DNA from: FEN-1322 sp041663425 | GTDB lineage: Bacteria; Omnitrophota; Gorgyraeia; 2-01-FULL-45-10 | Direction: 5' to 3' | Length of the DNA: 45,801 nucleotides | Assembly: GCA_041663425.1 (NCBI GenBank) | Contig: JBAYMS010000008.1 | Location: forward strand, 1-45,801 | In this document: positions 19,601-22,423 of the stretch, in pieces | How the letters are laid out: every line of letters begins with the position of its first letter | Numbering within the stretch: the first letter of the stretch is position 1 | Program-made: the position numbers and the translations under genes | Notes under the pieces: model-generated | The model's input: only the letters and a program-made list of their open reading frames with translations | What the model was told of the DNA's origin: nothing | The model's database searches: none

Positions 19601-22313
19601 CCGCTTCAAGCGCTGCATTTATTTCACTATCTGTTTTAAGATCACTGATAACGAAACCTTGATTTCTCAAACTCTCAACTACTCTATCGCGTTCCTTAGA
19701 CTTATCTTCCGCATTGACTATTTTTGCTTCTACTTCGGCTATCGTCTGAGGACCGGTATCAGATTTTGTATCGTCTATTACCAATAAGCCTTTGCGCTCA
19801 AGATTCTTTATCGCAGCGGCATTGTCACTGTTATTATCCGCTATCTTTTTAATAGCCAGATCGAAAGTATTACGCTCCGTATCTATAGCTATAGGCCTCT
19901 CTTTATCCTTCTTACCGCCCGTTCCACGACCTTCGGCATCTATCTTGCATATGACGACTTCATTATCCGCGGACATCTCATAGCTTAACTTTATCTCCGA
20001 CAATAGCTGATCGGCATTTGTGACATCAAGCTCTGATGAAAGCGTCTGCACAGTCCACTTTTCCACTTCTTTGTCCGGAGTGCCGGCCATCGGCACTTTC
20101 TTATTTAAAGCACCTTCGAGCAATGATATAGCTTTCTTCGTCTTGATCGGGTCCCTCTCCATAGTCTCAAACGCAATATACATCATCGGCCCTGTGCCCG
20201 TAGCATCATGGGTTTTTGTGCCCCAGATCTTCCACAGCACTACGAGGAGTTTCGCCAGCGACTCATCCTTATCCATAGCGCTTGCTGCAGCATCCATGTA
20301 AGAGAATTTAGCCCTCTTCATGAAGTCCATAAAGCTGGTCAGCTCTGTATCGCTTAGCCCGTCTTCGATCATATTCCTTACATGGCGCAATCTCGAAGTC
20401 AACCTGACTCTGCGCTCAAAAGCATCTGTCACAGAATCCATAGTATCTCTTCTTAAAACGAGCCTTAATAACCTCTCGCCCATATCCTGATCTTTTAAGA
20501 GCGCCCTCTTCTCGGATTCACCCATATTGCCGATAAGATTCTTTGCTAAAGCTTCATCCCTGGACATCATCTCAGCGAGGAATTCAATATAACCTATATT
20601 GTTCGCCCTAAGCATTTCTCTGATACCTATCCTGTCTATGCTCATTCCTTTGCTGAATTGGGACTTAATCGTAGTCTGAAGCTGATCAAAGAAGTCTTTA
20701 TGTTCCGCCATGCGCGCCGGCAGGTCTTCTCCTCTATAATACAGATTAGGGTCTTCTGCTTTTTTCTTCAGCTCTTCGGGCGTCATCTTGCCCATGTCTA
20801 TAAATTCTTTTAACCTCTCGGGTGTAAACTTACCCTCAAGCCCTACACCGCGGATATCGGCTATATTAAGGAATACAACCATATTAATAAATGTCTGTGC
20901 AGGATCTTTAGATTTTCCTTTAGGATCTGTAAAGGTTACGTCTTTAGCATTATCGTTCATTACGGTTTCTATGCCGTAATAGGCTTCTTCTCCGTAGCTC
21001 AACCTCGTTACACAGCTATGGTTCTCTATAAGCGCACACGCAATGTCGATAAGCTTATCGTCGAATTTGGCACCGTTGGCAAATGTAAACCGCTCCATAA
21101 CATCTTTGAGCATTACAGCCGACAGGTGTATATGCTGAGGCCATGAAACCGTCTTGCCTATATCATGCAGGAAGGCCAAAAGCCACATAAGCTCCCTGCC
21201 TTTTAATGAACTGCGTTTCCCGGCTTCCGGCCTAACCTCTATATTCATTTCCGCGATATTCTGGTAGAACTCAACCAGGCGCATAAAATCATCCATAGTA
21301 AGGCTGTCGAGAGTCCCGCCCGAACGCTCCACCCATCTATCGCGGGCTTTCGCAAGTCCGGCTTTAAGCTCCGTCTGAAGCTTAACATCTTTTGCCGCGA
21401 TAGCTTTTTCAAGATCAGCGTTTATTGTAGCAGCGTCATCTATTGCCTGCATCTTGTCGATTATCCTGAATACGTGGGCCATCATATCGTTGTAGTCATG
21501 CGTCGTTGCTATGTGAAGCAGATAGAGATCCCTTGCCTCCGGAATGAGCCTGAAGATAGTGCCATTTTCTACAGATGACCTTAAATATGAAGCAACGTCC
21601 TGCTCTTTCTCCAACTGATCGAACAAGCCATCCTGCAGATTCTGCCTTTCTGCTGCCGGCACTCTCTCGGCTTCATTCTTTATAGACTCTCTTATAGCGC
21701 CAACCTTAACATTGCCGGTATCGCCTTCTGTGGTAAGGCTTTCTCTGATGAGTATGCGCGTAAATCGCTCAGGGCTGTCTGTAAACTCATCGGAATCTAA
21801 GGATGAGGTAAATGTTTCAAGCGCACCTTTAGAGCTTATGAGTTCTTTTATAAATTGCCCTATCAGATCTTTGTAAACAGGATCAGCGCCGATCTTATTC
21901 ATCATCTCACTGGAACTATTAGGCCCAAGGAAATCGAGCCACTCTTTTATCGTTTCTTTCTTATCGGCCGGAACTTTATACACTTCCATAATATCGGCTG
22001 TTAAGTTATCGATGGTCGGCCCAACCGGCGCTTCTGTATCCATCTGGGCAGCTATCCGCTCAATGTTAGCCATGCTCATCAGCCCGACTTCTCTCATCAG
22101 TTCGTAGAATCCGGCGATGTGAACGGCGTTGGCCGCGGCAAATATAGTGGAGCTCTCTTTTGCCGCTTTCTCATCCAGGCCGAGGAATTTACCACCCTCT
22201 TTAACGACGAGATCGCTCAGAGGAGCTTTCTTCATCTCACTCGCTACAGGCCCGCCCCTGACTGTGCCTTCAAAAGATTTCAGAACACTTGTGGCTCCTA
22301 CTACAGCCTTCAC
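540..22313 (-). CDS. giant multidomain protein, 7,257 residues; probably the C-terminal half of a larger product
   Basis: One uninterrupted frame of 7,257 codons ends with TAA at 540-542. Recognisable segments in order (approximate residues): HD phosphohydrolase-like 258-478; NTP transferase-like 1190-1540 with hexapeptide-like segments near 1720-1890 and 2170-2320; ROK-like 2570-3280; membrane segments 3292-3363; zincin-like E-E-F-R-H near 3490; coiled coil 3720-3840; first YvcK-like module 4310-4870; membrane segments 4900-4990; second YvcK-like module 5745-6250; HExxH motif near 6385; histidine phosphatase 6510-6700; degenerate GHKL ATPase 6760-6890; unknown C-terminus to 7257. Long helical, HEAT-like stretches lie between. 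The only in-frame start is the GTG at 22311-22313, with a weak AGGA four bases upstream; no ATG or TTG is available. The 22 codons before it look equally coding, so I doubt this is the true N-terminus. Function as a whole is unknown. Confidence 0.9.
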   Translation of the reverse strand: MKAVVGATSVLKSFEGTVRGGPVASEMKKAPLSDLVVKEGGKFLGLDEKAAKESSTIFAAANAVHIAGFYELMREVGLMSMANIERIAAQMDTEAPVGPTIDNLTADIMEVYKVPADKKETIKEWLDFLGPNSSSEMMNKIGADPVYKDLIGQFIKELISSKGALETFTSSLDSDEFTDSPERFTRILIRESLTTEGDTGNVKVGAIRESIKNEAERVPAAERQNLQDGLFDQLEKEQDVASYLRSSVENGTIFRLIPEARDLYLLHIATTHDYNDMMAHVFRIIDKMQAIDDAATINADLEKAIAAKDVKLQTELKAGLAKARDRWVERSGGTLDSLTMDDFMRLVEFYQNIAEMNIEVRPEAGKRSSLKGRELMWLLAFLHDIGKTVSWPQHIHLSAVMLKDVMERFTFANGAKFDDKLIDIACALIENHSCVTRLSYGEEAYYGIETVMNDNAKDVTFTDPKGKSKDPAQTFINMVVFLNIADIRGVGLEGKFTPERLKEFIDMGKMTPEELKKKAEDPNLYYRGEDLPARMAEHKDFFDQLQTTIKSQFSKGMSIDRIGIREMLRANNIGYIEFLAEMMSRDEALAKNLIGNMGESEKRALLKDQDMGERLLRLVLRRDTMDSVTDAFERRVRLTSRLRHVRNMIEDGLSDTELTSFMDFMKRAKFSYMDAAASAMDKDESLAKLLVVLWKIWGTKTHDATGTGPMMYIAFETMERDPIKTKKAISLLEGALNKKVPMAGTPDKEVEKWTVQTLSSELDVTNADQLLSEIKLSYEMSADNEVVICKIDAEGRGTGGKKDKERPIAIDTERNTFDLAIKKIADNNSDNAAAIKNLERKGLLVIDDTKSDTGPQTIAEVEAKIVNAEDKSKERDRVVESLRNQGFVISDLKTDSEINAALEAARQCDTVAKDANNNIKIILRPLVLEDMPDYDAAAVIWNLYRIGNSMVKGDKPFNVRCSEIIDPTVQQNIVDALHIRGVDEARKQIAADEATIYSLRKEQKEHIDIWQTDWGKALAPINALTEAEVRTKIGESILDKSIDDLESYERALINDLWEKFLDLPDDASELDETGVPTKTIRESLKDALTVLYGKAPATDKELRDFVIGDLRSNIQKNFMDGEDIIKKQHRGVAERDEARKLLEEKKDLDKAKKMLLQTAGLEIESIRLGMTAMAMMAIGLAEENKTMEALKDDQLAYNKRYGVVPVIIAGGEGSRRSPDQQVNKSFDEILGTANVNKLYSAISFLSKGIRPVVPLGKNTLTYILNEEGYYNEAKTLLAEKGGSALDELLPRNVVSLIKKRVAVPDNAILIIKEEDEAGGHGANQNMAMEVYAKGDLEEPDAAKKALGVEIFDNEVNGKKDDAAKAAYVIDYIVKAKGNENAILNMAAALYCLKHGKIENVPAIKIEQILKKIDDDRGMKSYKGRLNQLIQYYEGRIEGARMQDVGLFQVHFGEHSPLALETMVHTGLVAFLKVVSERAIASGCSRQSLEIRTKGNFVFDSVGRSVMLGDYHKIMMIISPKRIMSGEIERRLEELEKSFHHQDMAKVKELVEALNKELVKVDDWGRVDKETKAKLAPMATEISKKLQAIFEAAIKAGVMTAPNIDKKGAAVESEIELLSYLQQLLSDKKDALIAEKGAKEAFMPINTNKTVFSKRLWDLARTTKDDGTVTSKLFDYPSSEDPAKFDIGFLAWEYLMVLNEVYRQTPPSERRKRFNTGGYPITFVDQGLVGFEPKSFERSGLKDIKTVVDSINDFVKLNNKRLKAAGVKMASDKEPFTFTYEDGHDVLSRENRKNLDKVFSGKDTTVAGVFYHDFHSTIESNKNNPVILTNVALRRSYVNPGSEITGKDINTVLTNTYLGSGKYNNLYARDTIIPEGRKLTPIADGIDYYEVVGMMSEELKLYEKMMSLPSDAGRMAFINELLAGRYDDMLNFREDAAGADKTAGRITSVAAVLWYMEDMKGVDITALRGQLPASVISVMASIRGRNENIRLAGQIVRLAADNERIEFIDSVLAGEYDAEFNIEKSYGRFMIEQRIRLIAEALWSMKSVGLENIDALLKTLVEDKESKFKALHKEVADATKEYEKMADWPIPVTDDKGNAIKIEGAVTNNSSDFVGKFNDIKPVDEKAEKIDKARYEELYSDPKKRKGGAVLDKNGEYFALTLTGQSDNLFDLVGSQNFKKEPCSDGTKLFGSLDMDVNSHIGNACYSWDNFLRHASVGDGWGLRGCKVRDTILEDHELKAKTHASDKGKFTMLLRADRNDGNMNAYTAAIKSDFNNSFIGVNSGWKLRGMNNRKALVGVKAMDTVIPEGREVKPGERITGLMAPEIALTNLIYRSSMDDAYWIIKNLLDENADARIDGDAELKLVRGEGRFTSAAVALLLNPEKAGAILGRMTNRERTDFTIEESPNKDAEYSARLSEKISLLAPLKTRIQLATKGRIAPETEIAPAMERGWAKEIPQDILKLAGLLPKLETGKKAEDKNPWEDKFQPISEWDKAFNAFAPEDPETEARLRSEGKEKVTVYIQLGKKQSESSKDYNYMKFNFWVPEYDRASQNPAVKNTIDLYAATFSYWLGVIFGARGIYIAGPRGLAEHVESKFKGGSKDWYERPDFRIVYGDFKVEWVGANEKGNERVEVLNGKVSETPPLPKDICLGIAMGTGYACGFSDPTGNVLPFYAEAGMAPIDMNQSAPGHRVSKLPGAQQMYGAQYALLRMAPEAGIEMERQTQLYMAVRLAKEFKIVDQLDNQPEDEWAGIVFRHMSDQLLDMAVDKNAKELAKKAEEKGEAFNKEKLLTSLIMRNMTNLSGKDPKEWTPIFVELFAKTGDIELPQVKDEAGKKEYLDAVMANLIKEVAKKFKFDLGDDRTQFMPKLLESLIKKHLEETEKLTPEQVDSAWKKIENDKIEDKLDVTLKYYKGKENELTLKMLRFLSDLSTFNEVMPNEGNRLKYVLGLVEQNVMKREWFKEYDSPENMQWAVRRLYEKALITKDSDYKKASMMYLQIGRYLAEGLARAYKMSGSMMKSVVLFGRMVNKGAGPIIIGEAKRSLEEDFGIKNLYIKRADDLAKEKYADKDKETKERQVDIVNEYGQAVGVGYATKAAADAENKPKIAAGGWERYVMLDLGGSDMKIVAMRVRCDDAGNIVEEQILYTHKHVWDPRNFKSASIHLGLMKQYIETAISESNKGGQDSSDKNLTWEGDPDFTKDNVRGIGISFAGPIVDGVIAGQKPRLATGLTTEEYRKNLITMREKIEKDSGKFTYIANDGDAGAVWGAAAVKMVNERAKVSAAPSILKKLFSPIARFIPAIGAVIAFFSMSSSMLAGEAGRAVIQAPARVQELSLLSQLMRLTSDHYVVTAILAALIALGAYKLLRKTILAPAVQAPVIEGVTSGIKRAADSNSPVTLIEGSSEEVSAYLEDMAANSTNHPAFVLNNKRARNLASAYNNAYSRAKDHFPNLKNQAEPKVKLVTGNPNLAFLEGDTIAIDYDSLLSKPLVTLEFYEEFRHYAHQADPRGPPTIEEKAFLELLTDYEKVTTFLVLPVSQQAEYVAAILKDPGVDTQEFYKVLVRSYTETDKFNQLLDSMRDGYGVPAERIDALRALQQSATTDIFELVLSYGQKSGVYEEAKRLCLATADGRVNITGFININTIILFENCLDFKEAFVNWLNKNHAVKNPVVDLLTTALDSKNPRVVDQAVDILGRIGIVPSPVVERLTDMLKDVVSADAASGVDEARSKAEAAEAKYLKQGQLLTDAMRKADDLRDAYRGRIDTANWDSLPDEAARLQQERDASLAELKEQLGIAKLEEEYKSSAIEFKNADNIRKDCEDKVRVEMDHAASLIDALKNIAAACIANIHARHEVRAAIQGRMREKVIVPAEEAGYYRDILLSPERSHLGKAGAEYLKRISIERFTAEFTDRANKDFKENTDLSENEELAIASAVRDILISIMHDSITLNKALNTAAEIVTSGTAVTLTPETIDAFVKAHKIYHAAMVGQIAEDKDRIPYHCAQRLLKDTLSQTAPSLISKYFSNNGTSPAEMFASEATLDADRVANMSVEEKIFVAAMVSAMKLNSSIEGFYWHRIRATNALNIFSSISDPDGIVVSALNNTAKYTRNPGDSGYVPVEQNFMTSPSSNPVLNLELSANLTQYEIIRQDARRDILGRVLRYDGAPVMVPDAIYIQSLIKDSAKPLAVVEACINILTEQDVPYTLKENIATAFGKVGYTAVSSLDVLIALYEDPKVYGTLKAAYASAIRDLCWVICNHHNLVDPASSLLSPAIRRELVVARDQASYDANKLRTLYLLTKGLLGKLDRLSSLKSVEDITRSAPSPEVFTLAGGNSTQALLQVLRLVNPSVWVQSLLSTDDDGGSTRNLKALFMKLFGVKFIAPGDIVNASLKVIPLWMKDSIDQRFSAEPEAERHYQGKYLFDILQHGDDFRHPAKPSKDAHIASLDEVRGSLDRLVNEGREIADASGKINTLAKEIEALSTPQMPVSRNTAYGIAAHLYTNFTHRNKWRGAKIIDISGTRDDITITLKKVEELQKLLRLAAELRAGGIFDEGAAMDMAAHMYTHISDLERAKLKASGVITVSEQGVISAPSQGNVQKAFESYKEFNEKFNKFKNGVLELAEAVDNMFVRSGHLNLYGNSLRNLILVGAMMKARAYDKDAINMSGVFAGVGTYRELLDIPVYAAPTSDSPNVLGAVFESGMSKIEQDMVSHTPNTEGNPLRRFYKNYQRVNLPPTPEILRLQSGAKLVLAGLSSFFTSFLVLLLDPSVSSAMANNKEGLRIFFMNPAHDEETVGLTFRELMESIEHFSGRKLEELFDVIVINDERQLSGLLLEKFRKGNYEGEIRPMEEDIEWLEEKGVKVIHDVQFIEARTKPARVAGKLDAVLEAKPSMLADIVKRASEITGKGAAVVNPQLQERAAAPMIPILGVTLVASLYALSAYLLVALIHSAGKVSGALSKDDKYRNASFIKQAAIFLVKLIPQWAYAIVHPVRTIKEIAISIMPRAPPIPSVVGPHRMHNGWLIDRLGLKGKTLSDNDQKILKAFNNIPEPAYFDTKDNGKIKIFTNVSSFLADVEGSNKNENNQQHKVHEVVEHGVVTTVSGEGILSSVIYNKLRTNLGDEFVNNCRMEMEKLYGIDGLDNENLQVAHLIAEWVDDKLFPNVGDHLPADGLVRYMAEEAVVVLYDTLKSMNEQELKKFAEGAIAAEDFEEYTDDTDRRRVRIKDSQLESVRDRVLATMLALNAENVPTITASSKFGKMCSEKNFRDIRYDVAIMFIKQGDPDKLRIAARIINGWAAEFGVNDAVAKFENATKELPLEKRMELIFEVGVFNAELADAMVDNFEEMKQGGSIIGGHLIGLINNFIEKDSWEDVRKLEVLGQVVRLLGRLSLNPQEAGKAISVLEKLYDNDRARPVMELLKELKKAGESKDAAKLNEFANIQRNIEVQQQLDTFVIQSLEAIADNYGSRKSESNYEAVRVRIQAVLEHIATDQRKYPGLYFVRQQAVFAMRVLGEVPAVSDFIESVIMEKKTSSDQGWAGYVPNEQHFGTSYSYSPVANLKYSCGMTAMAMNISKFKGELENIGQKIRSGQSGYQVSSERIADEWKTSKWPSAVMLAMVQTLSDTQDSVLKERVMRAFAIIGLPSMSITTNLYRICSDSQEDQNLRYAARETLLDLCETFYKRMVSGSSIATDVDLLIERLRNTEKSNQLSFKDLGSLKKCEYITKSLLSQVKVKFDDAGNPQYYFSENASDMMKFARPKMLGIGGGGGSSFLVELLKDSPINYWNLEGVVCTVGVDDDGGSTADIKGSGFAAFATTGERKTFGLPLVAIGDMGKAIETHPLVKEFLASRMQDAPEKYKKPDGSNLTLREYLEKEPLLNQLTGKLLTGDKDNPKRTIEEQGYLKRTPDEVAFLRNEILEAASAYDAMFIKSGYASLYRNSMQNMIMLGLMIKDGAFCFDVDEKTGDRKWFVNMYGLNQALINYTAIMNFKKVEDVKGYPIPVFSSPNVLVAHMSNGMRKITQDYFSHTRIGDGLRVERFGYLMPPMPANVSSEQAAKGVQIGIFAPTSPFTSMMTVMQGDMPRILSSRATDPKAQFALLWILPPNTDTEESVGMKLIDIMEEIIGARGRPGMGRLPNVIFYADSSGFANVADIKERANITGALYKGTCSGSLCLNDTDFNELKSELAKRHGINLVKISELEGRTLSAEDLRNTTIAVPMPAGDVLYSKQSRSRIDDSPYWEPRYKVEEVRKILDRVVKEELPRIYGQLPRREVPSFPVSAALKEGAAINAVAKISAYDGTLSIEGEGLSPAQTQRLEDAIAQYLESIAKPEDRSIVEKLLKTDGVKFEVAGDLAQIADQDEDKIEVHTDLLPETRQDNDAEEQLALGLSIILEHEFLHLIRWIGRGEERLVDADARLSEEYDAIMLMVERFRKAPDSQKETFKEFFATYLYGLGMDVSLILELLELVEDNVAVEYIKNVVFELAGNFSGVKWAPVEELDGRIIINKETGAIRFASEEPIITGRAELLAIRHGVTQANIDNRWQGVTDGADNQLTAEGRKEAVSVGNAVFNDYEEKIKEDRVVVVTSRLGRSKEIAGAFTSIVKNRTGKDITVVEEPLAVERSFGSWENRTAGEIPAAQRGLLELYNEGLNATVRPGETGESVLDLLIRAEKFLKHINNEYPGKTVICFGHGSFIKALMVLSGDRSLLDENGLIRWNVAVPHATPMVIFKPEQVDVMKALREACDIYSKKHDKDWADVVNAKDAYERIVLSGKSTEKAVTVNVIKGALQDAFKILVSNTVKAAIKDKDTSKVNIVSNINAEKGMFEIRMTYPGIGMNEEYSRRSPGADRQNIFKEGDFKTAWDLLSAQGIGLELKQYDNGYYGNQPIFVVSVPLPEELRVQKFSPVKTASAGIVIGIPMSVAAPDRKIQIYETLKGMGITNVSVQIVLSPDQIEAAPDQVVIFVNDDIKLESIRLESIKTIELIAKYNVILGMTNIDSSTREEIAGIIKELIGDAKSLSAAEIFGRAIIEVNNPDNSEKVKTLMPKLKALVDIQRRHMMEAARYNQDYLYEDIKADGKKVAHATTEQVAVQDMSFARNLERSNSLGVKNVFVYGEIFEREEQARAFLSASGYKGSLNDIVYVNRHDKSFDGVINEIQTKTGTDNIGIRPAEGEFKDLNSARAKILEVQTITIKGKRVLLTMNTYEALLKILKSEGTNAEISLALEGWLPGVVYDQERNIFKYLPRTVPVNYGEEMETYRNAVLLLSSAA
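1640..2040 (-). other. degenerate GHKL (histidine-kinase-type) ATPase domain
   Basis: F-K-I-L-V-S-N-T-V-K-A-A (near 1970) resembles the N box. Y-P-G-I-G-M-N-E (near 1850) replaces D-x-G-x-G. S-A-Q-G-I-G-L-E-L (near 1740) matches G-x-G-L-G-L, and F-V-V-S-V-P-L-P near 1690 matches the terminal strand. The Asp of the G1 box is lost, so ATP binding is doubtful. No upstream phospho-acceptor His domain is evident. Confidence 0.5.
2200..2790 (-). other. histidine phosphatase (phosphoglycerate mutase-like) domain
   Basis: L-L-A-I-R-H-G-V-T-Q-A-N (near 2755) carries the R-H-G with the catalytic His. T-S-R-L-G-R-S-K-E-I-A (near 2580), F-G-S-W-E (near 2475) and C-F-G-H-G-S-F-I-K-A-L (near 2285) supply the family's second Arg, the Glu loop and the second His. 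All core catalytic residues of the histidine phosphatase superfamily are present, and the length (about 195 residues) is normal. It is closest to small-molecule phosphatases such as CobC or phosphoglycerate mutase relatives. It is likely active. Confidence 0.8.
3050..3420 (-). other. HExxH zincin-like metalloprotease motif
   Basis: A strand I-E-V-H-T-D-L-L precedes a helix with I-L-E-H-E-F-L-H-L-I-R-W (3140-3178), a canonical H-E-x-x-H. An acidic helix with E-E-R-L-V-D-A-D-A-R follows and could supply a third ligand. This is the only intact copy of the three zincin-like motifs in this ORF. A protease domain this small would be unusual, so a protease function is not certain. Confidence 0.5.
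3560..5080 (-). other. YvcK/GlmR (CofD-like) domain, copy 2
   Basis: M-L-G-I-G-G-G-G-G-S-S-F-L (near 5055) and V-G-V-D-D-D-G-G-S-T-A-D (near 4955) are close to the family's G-G-G-T-G-L and D-D-G-G-S-S-G. The same later landmarks as in copy 1 follow: K-S-G-Y-A-S-L-Y-R-N-S (near 4550), S-S-P-N-V-L (near 4325) and P-P-N-T-D-T-E-E-S (near 4040). It is the best preserved of the three copies. Its upstream region shares further motifs with copy 1 (for example G-Y-V-P-N-E-Q-H-F-G-T-S near 5720 against G-Y-V-P-V-E-Q-N-F-M-T-S near 9980), so the whole unit is duplicated. Confidence 0.8.
7340..7620 (-). other. membrane segments opening the second module
   Basis: I-P-I-L-G-V-T-L-V-A-S-L-Y-A-L-S (near 7570) runs into S-A-Y-L-L-V-A-L-I-H. 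A second, less hydrophobic stretch lies near 7420. This is the counterpart of the segment at 12225-12440, so both large modules start with a membrane anchor. Confidence 0.6.
7700..9380 (-). other. YvcK/GlmR (CofD-like) domain, copy 1
   Basis: F-T-L-A-G-G-N-S-T-Q-A-L-L (near 9330) and L-S-T-D-D-D-G-G-S-T-R (near 9255) match the G-G-G-T-G and D-D-G-G-S-S-G signatures of the family. R-S-G-H-L-N-L-Y-G-N-S (near 8430), S-P-N-V-L (near 8262), M-N-P-A-H-D-E-E-T (near 7970) and D-V-I-V-I-N-D follow in family order. YvcK/GlmR proteins bind UDP-GlcNAc and steer cell-envelope precursor supply; CofD relatives transfer lactyl-phosphate. Here the domain carries long inserts and sits behind a HEAT-like region; the first G-G-G is reduced to A-G-G. 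Confidence 0.75.
10790..11160 (-). other. coiled-coil stretch before YvcK copy 1
   Basis: About 120 residues rich in Ala, Glu, Lys, Leu and Asp with heptad-like spacing (A-E-A-A-E-A-K-Y-L; K-A-D-D-L-R-D-A-Y; L-E-E-E-Y-K-S-S-A) follow a short HEAT-like helical repeat near 11300-11200. They probably form a rod that spaces the neighbouring globular parts. Confidence 0.5.
11750..11900 (-). other. zincin-like motif, copy 1 (degenerate)
   Basis: A strand I-A-I-D-Y-D-S-L is followed by a helix with F-Y-E-E-F-R-H-Y-A-H. The position and pattern match the H-E-F-L-H helix at 3140-3178 near the C-terminus, but the first His is replaced (E-E-F-R-H). Metal binding in the classical way is unlikely. Confidence 0.4.
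12225..12440 (-). other. two membrane segments following the ROK-like part
   Basis: Two hydrophobic stretches lie near 12430-12370 (F-I-P-A-I-G-A-V-I-A-F-F) and 12280-12230 (A-I-L-A-A-L-I-A-L-G-A-Y), separated by about 30 residues. A basic K-K-L-F-S-P-I-A-R precedes the first and L-L-R-K follows the second. They mark the boundary between the ROK-like part and the first zincin/HEAT/YvcK module. Confidence 0.7.
12480..14600 (-). other. ROK (glucokinase/repressor-type) sequence in unusual order
   Basis: C-terminal-half motifs come first: I-A-M-G-T-G-Y-A-C-G-F with Y-A-E-A-G-M-A-P-I-D (near 14350-14270), the place of G-T-G-I-G-x-G-I...G-E-x-G-H, and V-V-L-F-G-R-M-V-N-K-G-A-G-P (near 13240). The N-terminal-half motifs follow: M-L-D-L-G-G-S-D-M-K (near 12975), G-I-G-I-S-F-A-G-P-I-V (near 12690) and Y-I-A-N-D-G-D-A-G-A (near 12540). 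The ATP-binding D-x-G-G and the catalytic N-D are kept in the second part. Either the domain is circularly permuted, or a degenerate complete copy is followed by a second half copy. A helical insert of about 300 residues separates the C-half motifs. Confidence 0.6.
15350..18750 (-). other. sugar-nucleotidyltransferase-like region with hexapeptide-like segments
   Basis: V-V-P-V-I-I-A-G-G-E-G-S-R-R-S-P (near 18700), then N-K-S-F, match the L-A-G-G-x-G-T-R-L-x-P...K start of NTP transferases (GlmU, GlgC, RmlA types). Later segments show left-handed-helix-like strings with recurrent A-R-D-T-I-I-P-E-G-R (near 16700), V-R-D-T-I-L-E-D (near 15620) and A-M-D-T-V-I-P-E-G-R (near 15390). This is the arrangement of bifunctional pyrophosphorylases, here stretched by long helical inserts. 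Between the two hexapeptide-like parts lie two related helical units (L-A-G-R-Y-D near 16550 and L-A-G-E-Y-D near 16270). Confidence 0.5.
20880..21540 (-). other. HD-type phosphohydrolase domain
   Basis: A first metal-ligand candidate lies in M-M-A-H-V-F-R-I-I-D (near 21470). The central motif L-A-F-L-H-D-I-G-K (near 21170) and W-P-Q-H-I-H-L-S (near 21135) follow, then a helix with I-E-N-H-S (near 21020). These are the H...HD...H...H pattern of HD-superfamily metal phosphohydrolases. A region before the first His (Y-L-L-H-I-A-T-T-H-D-Y) resembles the entry to the HD domain in GlnD-type proteins. The metal ligands look intact. Substrate is unknown; a nucleotide or phosphorylated signal is usual for the family. 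Confidence 0.7.
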
Positions 22314-22423
22314 AAAATCCTGTTCGTCAACCTCATTGTAATCCTGGCCTTTTAAAAGCGACTTTATCTGGAATTCTTTTATCTTCTTTTTGCGCCTTCT
22401 TTTTCTGACTCAAGAACTTCCTT
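22313..22423 (-). promoter_or_regulatory. junction of the two giant ORFs: candidate -1 frameshift site or one-base indel
   Basis: The downstream frame is open up to a TGA at 22410-22412 and the upstream frame stops at 22379-22381, so the two overlap by about 31 bases. The overlap contains two A5 runs on the coding strand (22400-22404 and 22387-22391). At either run, a Lys tRNA on AAA could slip back one base onto AAA. A Shine-Dalgarno-like AAGGAAG (22417-22423) lies 12 bases upstream of the first run. Neither run is a full X-XXY-YYZ heptamer. After the stop, the downstream frame gives IKEFQIKSLL then KGQDYNEVDEQDF before the GTG, which is protein-like. One inserted A would likewise fuse the frames. 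Confidence 0.6.

Noticed and set aside
22311..22313. GTG as a confident start of the downstream ORF
   Set aside because: It is the only start available, but the coding-like sequence upstream and weak ribosome-binding site make it doubtful; see the junction finding.
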